A stretch of DNA of 64,000 bases, taken from the NCBI GenBank assembly GCA_945910005.1, contig OX246748.1, positions 8,843,363 to 8,907,362 of the forward strand, in the 5' to 3' direction. The stretch's first letter is position 1. Each line of letters opens with the position of its first letter. This stretch comes from Isoperla grammatica (Eukaryota > Arthropoda > Insecta > Plecoptera > Perlodidae). Below the pieces are notes generated by a model. It worked only from the letters and a program-made list of their open reading frames with translations, made no database searches and was not told the origin of the DNA. The translations under genes were made by a program, and so were the position numbers. Positions 53,041 to 62,855 of the stretch are shown here, piece by piece.

Positions 53041-53110
53041 GTGGAAATTAGAAATTGAAGGAATTCATATCGTCGCCGCTTACGACTATCAGAGTCACCC
53101 TGGGCCATGA
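53041..53110 (-). mobile_element. B/C-type head fragment
   Basis: CATATCGTCGCCGCTTACGA and CAGAGTCACCCTGGGCC. Confidence 0.55.
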
Positions 53111-53200
53111 GGAAGTATGATACAGAAGTCAACGTGATGTGCCATTACTTTTTTTTAAATTCTGTCAAATCCGACAACCTCCATACAAACCACACAGCTT

Positions 53201-53400
53201 GTTACAAAAAGCTCTTACTACCACTTAACCTATTACAGCAACCGATTTCACCAACTCAAGATGTTACACCAACCTGAACTGCGACATTGCAATAACCTAT
53301 CACATGAACCAGTTAAAACAGCGCCTGTTACAAAAAGCTCTTAGACCACTTCAACCTGTTACAGCGACCTACCTTTCCAGCTCAAGATGTAACAAAAACC
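53201..53400. repeat. 126-bp imperfect duplication
   Basis: GTTACAAAAAGCTCTTA, CCTRTTACAGCRACC and CTCAAGATGT occur at 53201 and 53327; the region is generally rich in TTACA..ACC motifs. Confidence 0.75.
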
Positions 53401-55760
53401 AGTCACTAAAACCTTTTACAAAAACGTCTACACAAACTCAGTGCCCCCTCAGAGTACATTCATAAGGGATCCACGCCAGAAAACTTAACCGACCCCTAAG
53501 GCGGTAGCTTGAAGACAACCAGCAAGCAGATGATGACCAGGAATTATATATAACATTATTCGTCTTATCAATAGTAATTATTTAGAAAATATTCAGTTTA
53601 AAGTCTATCGATTTTATTATTATTATCTAGGCATAATCATTGAAAATGTAGAGGGGTGATGGGGTTCGCCAAAGCCAACCGGATCAAAACGATATTTTTA
53701 GATTGTTTTTTTACTGTGTATTTTTCTTTTTGTCTGGCATCGAAAAAAAACTGTATACAATTGCACATTTTATAATTATTATTATTTGATGTTTATACCG
53801 ACGGAAAACCGCCTCTTACGATTAGCCGAGTTACCCGGGCCCATCTTCTAACCCAGGCGCACACGGGGAAACAGAAACAGATTGTATAGGGGGGTTGGGG
53901 GGGGGGGGGGGGGGGGGTTGAGGCTTCAAGGCTGCACAAAAAAGGGCCATGAATGATGATTCGAAAGACGAAATAACGAAAGATTGGAAAAAAGGGAGCG
54001 TGATCATTACGTGTAAACCTAAGCGTGATGGTCAAGTCAAGTATACGACAACTCTCTTAACCGCATCACATCACTAACCGTGAGGAGAAACTCAGCTTGA
54101 CCGGAAAAAAAACTATAATTTGTAATATTTAAAATATGAAGAATATTCGACTGGATTGGATTATTTGTTGTCTAACGATGTACGCGACAGCTTGGGTCAT
54201 ATGACGTGCTCAGAAGGGGTTACGAGGAGGGACGGTGGGTCTAAGTAGGAGGAATCTTTAAGGGCTCATTTGGGGGAAATGGGCAAGGAGGAAATAGGAC
54301 ATGAGGAAATGGGACAGGTCGTACATCCCGTATTAGAGTATTAAATGCTACATGCAATACATCAATCTTGAAATACTATAATGATAATTGACGACCGAAA
54401 CTGACCATTGAAACAGAAATATCTACGAAAGGCTTTCCTTTAGGGCAGCTATTTTCTCAACATTTTTACCAATTGTTACCTATTTTATGATATCTCTGAA
54501 CTCTTTGAGTGAACCTACTAAAGATATTAAATTGGAAAGGTTGAGTTATTAGTTTGAATCTTTAATTTGGAGGCATAATACGTTTCTTACAATAACTTTT
54601 TGTGAAGCTACACTAACAGCGCATGCGTACCTTTTTGGGTATGATATTTGGGTTTTTACGTCTCATATTTTTGCATTGTTATAGTCGGAAATATTGCATT
54701 CAACTTTGCTCGTTGCTTTAACAGCTTACGAGAATGAGTAAAAACGAAAGTTTGAATAACAACGAAGCAGAAGCAGCAGAATTACACATGGTTAATGAGC
54801 AAAGGGATTACTAAACAAACATATGCACAAAATAACCTTTGGGGAACCGGTCCACAATATTATGGTTATACTTATAGGTTGTAGCTTGTTTACTGAAACC
54901 CTATCTCTTATCTCATTATATTTGTGTAATTAATGAATGTTTTTTCCAGAAAGTAACAACTTCTAAACGTTCCTATTAGCGCTCATCAACGTCCATTGAA
55001 GAAGTAAGCTTAAGTAATATCACTAGGAAGAGAGCAAAAGATAAACCCAAACCATCTAAAGATCTCCCAACAAACAACATCTACAGCAAACAGAAGTTCC
55101 GGTCATTCGCGGTACGAGTGCACACTGTTCCGGCGTTAGCGTCGTATTTGCAAACAGAATGCAGCCATGGTAGTGGCATCGAACAGTCACTGACACACAA
55201 CACGTTGCTAAACAATGTTAATTGAAATCCATTTTGTTCAAGGTTCTTTCGGGGGTAAAATTAAAATTCCACTAATACAAACCTTAAGATACAAACCAGA
55301 TAAATACATTTGTTTTATTACAACTTAGGTACGACTTTCTTAACTTATATAGATTTGATGTAATTGTCGAATGCAGCAAAGTACAAGTATAACAAGTGCT
55401 AAACAATGTAAATTGTCGAGGGTAAAATTCAACTTCCACTAATACAAACCTATACAAACCTATATAAACTAATACAAACTAATTCAAAGCAGATAAATAC
55501 ACCTGTTTCATTACAAACTAGGTCTTATTTTCTTGTTTTTAAAGGAATTAACATATTTGTGGAATGCAGAAAGTAGAACCAGATAAAAAATATTTCAATT
55601 GTGTATATTATTTATTAAGTTTAAAGGTGGGAGGTTTGTGGGCGTTCATTTCGCCATGATGGGCGGAAATGATGAAAGATAGTTTAAAAATACAAACGAG
55701 AGCTCTGCAGGCATCGGTGACCAGAAGGAAGACCCCACCTCGACCGGATTGTGGGAGACA
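53401..55760. other. Gene-poor AT-rich region
   Basis: A B/C head fragment lies at 53808-53870 (CGCCTCTTACGATTAGCC), a G tract at 53888-53916, a C tail at 54160-54205 and a single tail core at 54640-54675. An imperfect duplication (AAGTGCTAAACAATG, TTCCACTAATACAAACC) lies at 55205-55300 and 55395-55450. No gene is recognised. Confidence 0.4.
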
Positions 55761-56040
55761 AAACACAACGACTTCTAGGCTTTAATCCAATTATCAACCA
55801 CTGTAACCACACCACACAGAGCGAACAGCGCGATACACATTACACTCTCCACGATAGATGACAGCCAGAAATGGATTAAGTTACGAACAGGCCTGCGTTC
55901 CTCACGCTATGAAGCGGCTCATAGTAAGGGTATCACTTGCCATATTTATTATTTTTTAATAAATAGCACCATTTTTAATTACCTCATTATTATTATGATA
56001 TTATTTGTTATTGGTATTATTTGTTATCGTTACGATGATG

Positions 56041-56165
56041 ATATTTGGGTTATACGTTCCATATTCTTACAATACGATACGTGGATGAAATATTAAGATG
56101 ATGGGGGGGTAGGGGCAGGAAGAAGAGTGTTATACAAAACAGGTAAAATGGAGTACGTGCCCTGA
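56041..56165 (-). mobile_element. SINE A-like tail half, left of viral copy 1
   Basis: GATATTTGGGTTATACGTTC, a short middle and CAGGTAAAATGGAG..GTGCCCTG. This is the left half of a diverged family-A copy whose right half resumes at about 57325. Confidence 0.7.
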
Positions 56166-56170
56166 ATCCG

Positions 56171-57320
56171 ATGAGGGGTCGATGTAAGGGACATATTGAT
56201 ATGATAAAAGCATTCATAATGATAATATGGATATATTTGCTAACACTGAATCAATGCAAAAAAAAAAACAGTGAAAATATTACACTTAAATATGGATATG
56301 ACAAAATGGTCTGCAAAAGATAATTCAGTGAAATTCTTTCGGACAATTGCTTGTACCAAATGTTTAAGATAAGGTGAAAAATGGTTTCTTGGTGAGACTG
56401 ATGTTCACATTATGATAAGAAATTCTTTCTTGAACCAGAACTCCTCAGAACTTGCAAAAAGCGTTGTGCTCGTTTTAGAGTCAGAGGGTATTAAGTATGA
56501 TTGTATGTTTAAAAAAGTATCTAATAATTTTAAAACTGCTCAGTATAATATAAGTTTTAGCTGGATTATGGGTCAATTAAATTATGTCTTCCTCTATACA
56601 TGCTGGTGCAATGGGAATTGTCGAAGAATGTCGGAGAGAAGCCTAATATGGCCCTGCACAAGTAAATTTAACAGTAAATGTACATTCTGATGATAATCAA
56701 ACATCTATCACTGTATTCACAGAGGATTCCCACCAGCAGGTTATGGCAAAGATAATGAAGTTGATAAATACAACTACAAGGGGATGCACTATTGAATCAT
56801 CAGACAAAGAAACTATATTTCCACTATAGTCAAAGGATTTATATCTCAATATAAAATAGCTGGTGAACAATTATTTCCTTATGTAAAACTGTTGCTGGCA
56901 ATATTGACAGGAATGCCGTATACAACTATAAAAGATGATTTATCAGCAGGTTTATCAGAATGTGCAGAAGCATTCACAAAAGGGGCAAACTTTTTAAGTG
57001 TAGAAAAAGCTGTGGTAAATATTACAAATAATATAAAAAGGGTATAAAATGTAGCTCAAACCCCAAGGAAACAAGTTTTTTCTGAAATTTTAGCAATAAG
57101 TGAAGAAAACCTTCCAATGTCCACGGCAAACTCTGTAATAAAGCGACTTAGTGTTTTGGCTGCTCGTGGTCCAAAAAGCATAGATCAGAACACTTTAATG
57201 GATTTGTATGTTTAAACAAAAGCAACCCCTTTTAAAGAACCTCAAGTATTGCCGTTATCTTTAAATGTGACCAGAGCTTTGAAGTTATTTTTCTTGAAAG
57301 AATTAAATGAGGAATTGGAT
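56171..57320 (+). pseudogene. Endogenous viral element, bunyavirus-like L polymerase, copy 1
   Basis: A decayed fragment of a negative-strand RNA virus L protein, the RNA-dependent RNA polymerase that replicates and transcribes the genome. Polymerase motif A reads DMTKWS (56295-56312). Motif B (WIMGQLNY) lies near 56566. Motif C, the catalytic Ser-Asp-Asp, is at 56686-56694 within HSDDNQTSI. A motif-E-like segment follows near 56840. Frames change between these blocks and stops interrupt them, so it is non-functional. The DxxKWS/SDD combination is typical of Bunyavirales L proteins and not of retroelement RTs. Copy 1 lacks the 3' part kept in copy 3, lost by a deletion that joins GAATTGGATG to the SINE head. 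Confidence 0.82.
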
Positions 57321-57321
57321 G

Positions 57322-57545
57322 TGTGCCCTGCATTTTGTCTATCTTCTCCACCTCTACCAGTCTTTTCTCCCCAGCTCTGGATTGAAATTGTTGAAATGGC
57401 GGCGGATGACATAGCATGTCAGAAGAAAAGCGTGGCTCTACCAGAAGATTATGCTTACGCTGCTGGGATAGCTCTTGAGATAAGCAGAAGCACATAAACC
57501 TACCCACCACTATAAGATAGCAGTCCACGAGCATGGGCATTATTG
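57322..57545 (-). mobile_element. SINE A-like head half, right of viral copy 1
   Basis: TGCCCTGCATTTTGTCTATC, CTCTACCAGAAGATTATGCT and CCCACCACTATAAGATAGCA: a diverged A head without the final TGGGCAGG. Confidence 0.75.
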
Positions 57546-58291
57546 TTAGTGTAGTATTGTAAATATATATACTATTACTTTATATATACTATTCATTATT
57601 ATGTGTGCAGTTTAACTTTGTAAATGGACAAATAAGTCACATGACGTATGGGGGTGATTGGTGGATAGGTAAAAGTAGGAGAACTTGCATGGAAATTGTT
57701 AGATGGAGGACAGGAACCCTGTTTCGAGCTGAAGCGAATCTGCATGAGAAGTACTTTGTATAATAAGACAGAACGTTTAACAGGCTTTGATATTCTCCAT
57801 CTACGCTATCGTTCCATACAATTGTATGCAAAGTCTTGTTCGGCAGTCGTCGTCTTCCAAGGGGGCGAAGATTAGACACAAACGAAAGAAGATATTCATT
57901 TTAGTCTAGTTATTGCTTGTTTGACGAGGATTTATAAAGCGCGGGATAATCTGATGCGTCCAACAATCTACAGGTTGGTGAGGATTGATAGTAGAAGTAC
58001 GCAAGTATGCAACTATGAAGAATTGTGTCACGTGATAAGACCACAGAAAAGTAAAACGAAATGCACGAGAGCGATACTTTGCGGGCAGTAGGACGAAGGA
58101 GTGGGAGAGTTTTGGTGAGCAGTCGGACTTTCGACGAGCGCCGACACAACACGACCGCTTGCGACAGAAGCCGGGAATGAAGTGAGCGCCTGCGGCCTGC
58201 CTAGTGTGGGGGCGTGGTCTTGTGGTGCGGGGAGGCGAGGTTCTGTGGTCGATATTTTGGTGGCTACATTTGCCCATTATTATGTACTCAA

Positions 58292-58368
58292 TGATGATTG
58301 ATTGATAATGGGGTTTTACGTCTCATATTTTTGCAATAATGGCTAATCGAGACGATGAGCGGGTGATC
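58292..58368 (-). mobile_element. SINE B tail in unit 1 flank
   Basis: TTGATTGATAATGGGGTTTTACG and AATCGAGACGATGAGCGGG. The same fragment lies at 63593-63668 in unit 3. Confidence 0.75.
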
Positions 58369-58713
58369 ATACAACTTTGTCGTAGTTAAGTCAGATCTAA
58401 CTAACCAGACCCATTGTGCCATTGTACTACTCTCGAACGCCTTTATTTGGACCACTTAAATGTATTCGTCTCTCCCTACACACATCTTGGATACGCCACG
58501 TTCGGTTTACTCTCACGACAGGCATGGTCATGTTGTTAGCTGCTATAACAGCTCACTAGTAAAAAGCGTAATCGTCAATGAACGCTACCGTAATGTGCTA
58601 GAAAATACTTTATCACACCTGTATGAATTAAACTGTCTGAAAGGACGAGGAGGTTCCGAGATCAATAGTCATGTTTAAAGAACAAGGAAAAAACTTTCCA
58701 AAATAAAAATAAG

Positions 58714-59139
58714 GGAATCAAATTCAAGAGCCATTTAATACCCGGGAGACAAGAATTACGTAGGCCACATGCCTGAAGTAAATTAGTTTAGGTTTAGAAC
58801 CGGACAAAATGTCTAGAACAAGGATATAGATATAAGTAGATAAAAATACAAAATGTCTAGAACAAGGATATAGATATAAGTAGATAAAAATGAAAAATGT
58901 ATTTTTCATGTAATTTTTATTATTTATTAATAGATGGCCTTATTGTGTCGTTTGTGGAGCATACATTAACCCGGCATGAAGTGAGCCGTGAGCGTCTGCC
59001 TTGTGAGGGGGCGTAGTATTGGTGGTGTGGACGCGCTTTATATCTGATTTATTATTATTATTATTTATCAGGTATGGTTGTAAGACAAGAAATAAGTTTG
59101 GACAAAAGCTTGTATGACAGGGAAGCAAGCAAGCAAATA
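58714..59139. other. Spacer between units 1 and 2
   Basis: Contains a 44-bp direct duplication (GTCTAGAACAAGGATATAGA at 58811 and 58855) and (ATT)n near 59050. No gene is seen. Confidence 0.55.
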
Positions 59140-59975
59140 CACAACGACTTCTAGGCTTTAATCTATTTATCAACCACTGTGACGAAGGTCTTGTTCTTAC
59201 CAAGAGCGAACAGCGCTGTATGAAGCGGCTCATATTCGAGTATGACTTGTCATATTTATTATTTTTTAATAAGTAGCACCATTTTTAATTAACTCATTAT
59301 TATTATTATATTGTTTATTAATGCTATTATTTGTTATCATTACGATGATGATATTTGGGTTATACGTTCCATATTCTTGCAATACGATACGTGGATGAAA
59401 TATGAAGATGCTTGGTGGGTAGGGGGAGGAAGAAGGGTGTTATACAAAACAGGTAAAAGGGAGGATGTGCGATGGGGGTCAATGTCGGGGACATATTGAT
59501 ATGATAAAAGCATTGATATTGATAATATGGATATAGTGGCTAACACTAAATCACTGCAAAGAAAAAAATCAGCGCAAATATTGCACTTAAATATGGATAT
59601 GACAAAATGGTCTGCAAAAGATAATTTATTGAAATTCTTTTGGACCATGTGTTTGTACCAAATTTTTGAGTGAGAGGGAAAATAGTTCCTTGATGCAGTC
59701 TTATGTTCACATTATGATACAAAATTGTTTATTGAACCAGAGCTCTTCAGAACTTGAAAAAAGATTTGTGCCCGTTTAGAGTCAGAGGGAATTGAGTATG
59801 ATTGTTTGTTTAAAAAAGTATCTAATAATTCTTAAACTGCTCAGTATAATATTAGTTTTAGCTGGCTTATGGGTCAATTAAATTAAATATCTTCATATAT
59901 ACATGCTGGTGCAATGAGAATTGTCGAAGAATGTCTGAGAGAAGCATAATATTGCCTTGCACAAGTAAATTTAAC

Positions 59976-60276
59976 AGGGAAGGATACCTCTAAGTCAAAA
60001 ACCGCACAAAATTTTCATTTTTAAATTATATCACAAGAATGGGCTTCGAAAACGAAAATCTGAATCAACAGCGCACTGTGGTTTAGTAAACCCCACACAT
60101 TAAATGCGCTAAGTCGTGACTAAAATTATAATCAGTATGTTTTTTTATAAATTATCAATTTAATTACTAACTATGGAATTATAATCAAAATACTACCCTT
60201 ATGGTTTTAATATTTTATTCAATCTGTAGGGCTTACCAAAGCAAAGTTCGCTGCTGATTTAGATTTTTGATTTTCA
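59976..60276. mobile_element. MITE-like element inserted in viral copy 2
   Basis: Same family as 6481-6780: the left arm has GAATCAACAGCGCACTGTG and the inverted right arm has TGTAGGGCTTACCAAAGC and GCTGCTGATTTAG. About 25 bp of viral sequence including the SDD codons are missing at the junction. The outer part of the right arm is absent, so the insertion or a later deletion was not clean. Confidence 0.65.
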
Positions 60277-60640
60277 AACATCTATCGCTGTATTCACAGA
60301 GGATTCCCACCATCAGGTTATGGAAAAGATAATGGAGTTAATAAATACAACTACAAGGGGAGGCACTATTGAATCATCAGATAAAAAACATATATTTCCA
60401 ATACAGTCAAAGAATTTATTTCTCAATATAATGTAGCAGGAGAACAATAATATTTCCTTATGTAAAACTGTTGATGGCAATATTGAGAGGAATGCCGTAT
60501 ACAACTATAAAGGATGATTTATCAGCAGGTTTATCACAATGTGCAGAAGCGTTCACAAAAGGGGCCAACTTCAAAAGTGTAGAAAAAGCCGTGGTAAATA
60601 TAACAAATAATTTAAAAAGGGTATATGATGTAGCTCAAAG

Positions 60641-60845
60641 TTTTTTTATGTGCTTTTTTTTAGGGGTGGGCCAGTCCCGGCGGTACTGCAATGCCGGGCC
60701 AACCCGCGGCAGTGGTGGAGCAAGCCCCTAGCACACCGCCAATTTCCAAAAATCAGTTTAATATACTGGTTGTACGATGTACAACGTACCAGATATTAAG
60801 CTGATAACAGATACTACACTTTGATCATACTAGAGCCAGAGAAAA
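60641..60845 (-). pseudogene. U2 snRNA retropseudogene
   Basis: On the minus strand the sequence matches U2, the spliceosomal RNA that pairs with the intron branch point. It has GATCAAAGTGTAGTATCTG (the GUAGUA branch-pairing element lies at 60817-60812), ATCAGCTTAATATCTGGTAC, the Sm-site region ATTTTTGG (60753-60746) and the 3' stem-loop with GGTTGGCCCGGCATTGCAG. Three bases are missing after GTATCTGTT and the first 25 nt are degraded. The 3' end is followed by an A-rich tail (TAAAAAAAAGCACATAAAAA). Both points indicate a retroposed copy, not an active gene. Confidence 0.88.
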
Positions 60846-61026
60846 TTGAATTTTCTGAAATTTAAGCAAAAGTGAAGAAAACCATCTGTAGCTGTATAAA
60901 GCGGCTCATAGTCAGGGTACCACTTGCCATATTTATTATTTTTTAGTATATAGCACAATTTTTAATTAACTTATTATTATTATAATTATATTATTTATTA
61001 ATGCTATTATTTGTTATCATTACGAT

Positions 61027-61160
61027 GATGATATTTGGGTTATACGTTACATATTCTTGCAATACGATACGTGAATGAAACATGACGATGCTTGGTGGGT
61101 AGTGGCAGGAAGAAGGGTGTTATACAAAACAGGTAAAGGGGAGGGTGTGCCCTGCATCCG
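61027..61160 (-). mobile_element. SINE A-like tail half, left of viral copy 3
   Basis: GATATTTGGGTTATACGTTA through GTGCCCTGCATCCG. The final 31 bases (61130-61160) are repeated to the right of the viral fragment. Confidence 0.72.
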
Positions 61161-62575
61161 ATTGGGGGTCGATGTATAATGATAATATGGATATATTAAC
61201 TAACAATGAATCATTGCAAAGAAAAAAAATCAGTGAAAATATTACACTTAAATATGGATATGACAAAATGGTCTGCAAAAGACAATTTTTTAAAATTCTT
61301 TTGGACGATTGCTTGTACCAAATGTTTAAGATAAGGTGAAAAATGGTTCGTTGGGGAGTCTGATGTTCACATTATGATACAAAATTCATTCTTGAACAAG
61401 AACTCCTCAGAAAACTCCTCAGAACTTGTAAAAAGAGTTGTGACACTTTAAAATCAGAGGGTATTGAGTACGATTGTTTATTTAAAAAAGTATCTAATAA
61501 TTTTAAAACTGCTCAGTATAACATTAGTTTTAGCTGGCTTATGGGTCAATTAAATTATGTCTTCTTATATACATGCTGGTGCAATAAGTATTGTCGAAGA
61601 ATGTCTGAGAGAAGCATAATATTGTCCTGCACATGTAAACTTAACAGTAAATGTTCATTCTGATGATAATCAAACATCTATCGCTGCATTCACAGAGGAT
61701 TCCCACCAGGAGGTTATGGAAAAGATGATGAAGTTAATAAATACAACTACAGGGGATGCACTATTGAACCATCAGATAAAAAAACTATATTTCCAATTTA
61801 GTCAAAGAATTTATATCCCAATACAATGTAGCAGGAGAACAATTATTTCCTTATGTAAAACTGTTGATGGCAATTTTGACAGGAATGCCGACTACAACTA
61901 TATAGGATGATTTATCAGCATGTTTATCACAATGTGCAGAAGCATTCACAAAAAGAGCAAACTTCAAAAGTGTAGAAAAAGCCGTGAAAAATATTACAGA
62001 TAATATAACAAGGGTATATGATGTACCCCAAGCCCCAGGAAAAAATGTGTTTTCTGTAATTTTAACAATAATTGAAGAAAACCTTCCAATGTCCATGGCA
62101 AACTCTGTAATAAAGCGACCCAGTGTTTTTGCTGCATGTGATCCAAAAAGCATAGATCAAAACACTTTAATGGATTTGTTTGTTCAAACAAAAGCAACTC
62201 CATATAAAGAACCTCAAGTATTGCCGTTATCTTTAAATGTGACCAGAGCTTACAAGTTATTTTTCCTTATAGATTATTTGAGTGAAGAATTAAATGAAGA
62301 ATTAGATCTTGATGCATCAAAAAGTTTAAATGCATTTAAATTTGTCAAAATAGGAGTTAAGGATATTAAAATCAGAGATCCATTTTCGGATAAACCGTTA
62401 AAAAAGGGAGTTGCATTGAAAGAAGATGCCATTTGCTCAAGGCCTTCTATCACATTTCTGAAGCCCAAACATAAACTCAAGTTATTGTAACATAATGTAT
62501 CAAAATAGCACTTTTCGGAGTTCTCTTTCTACGAATTCAATTGAAGAAACGATGCTCGCCTAAACGCTCTCGCCA
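61161..62575 (+). pseudogene. Endogenous viral element, bunyavirus-like L polymerase, copy 3 (most complete)
   Basis: Motif A DMTKWS is at 61257-61274. Motif B reads WLMGQLNY at 61535-61558, followed after a one-base shift by SSYIHAG. Motif C Ser-Asp-Asp is at 61659-61667. A motif-E-like KEFISQYNVAGEQ is at 61804-61842. A long open part (61984-62490, 168 codons) encodes the region downstream of the polymerase palm. From motif A to the last stop spans about 410 codons, a small part of a full L protein. A TAG at about 61905 and several shifts show it is dead. Order and spacing of motifs fit peribunya/phasma-type L proteins; the family cannot be fixed by eye. Confidence 0.85.
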
Positions 62576-62623
62576 ACCATAGACCCAGACAGGTATGTGA
62601 TACTTTGAGTTATGCGGTACTAG

Positions 62624-62855
62624 CAGGTAAAGGGAAGGATGTACCCTGCATTTCGTCTATCTCTCCACCTCTACCGGTCTTTTCTCCGCAGCTCTCGATT
62701 GAAATTGTTGAACAGGCGGGGGATGACAACAGACCGGGAGAAAAGCGTGGCTCTACCAGAAGATTATGCTTCCGCCGCCTGGTATAGCTCTCGAGATAAG
62801 CAAAGCACACAAACCTACCAACCACGATAAGATAGCAGTCCAAGGACATGGGCAT
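62624..62855 (-). mobile_element. SINE A-like head half, right of viral copy 3
   Basis: Starts with the repeated CAGGTAAAGGGAAGGATGTA block (62624-62655) and continues TTTCGTCTATCTCTCCACCT, CTCTACCAGAAGATTATGCT and ACCACGATAAGATAGCAGTC. Confidence 0.78.

Larger units (their letters stand above)
55765..58713. repeat. EVE-bearing repeat, unit 1
   Basis: Starts at ACAACGACTTCTAGGCTTTA and contains GAAGCGGCTCATAGT, a family-A-like tail, a viral L fragment, an A-like head and a long right flank (57541-58713) ending AAAACTTTCCAAAATAAAAA. Unit 2 (59140-60885) and unit 3 (60888-64000) repeat the same order. Units 1 and 3 share the right flank to the last bases of the window. Confidence 0.88.
59511..60882 (+). 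pseudogene. Endogenous viral element, bunyavirus-like L polymerase, copy 2
   Basis: Motif A DMTKWS is at 59596-59613. A motif-B region (GQLN, then SSYIHAG in another frame) lies near 59870-59915. The stretch that carries motif C in the other copies is replaced by a MITE (59976-60276). Sequence resumes with the block after motif C (near 60277) and continues to about 60640, where a U2 retropseudogene is inserted, then ends at about 60882. Multiple stops and frame changes. It is the most damaged of the three. Confidence 0.8.
59140..60885. repeat. EVE-bearing repeat, unit 2 (interrupted and truncated)
   Basis: Starts ACAACGACTTCTAGGCTTTA like unit 1. Its viral copy is broken by a MITE and a U2 pseudogene and ends abruptly at GTGAAGAAAACCATC, where unit 3 begins. 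Confidence 0.85.

Noticed and set aside
60663..60845. Functional U2 snRNA gene
   Set aside because: Internal deletion, degraded 5' end, A-rich tail and location inside a broken viral copy indicate a retropseudogene.
56171..62575. Viral fragment as a retroelement reverse transcriptase
   Set aside because: The C motif is SDD preceded by a DxxKWS A motif and followed by a bunyavirus-type E segment; RTs carry xxDD with different surrounding motifs, as in the LINE at 17-19 kb.
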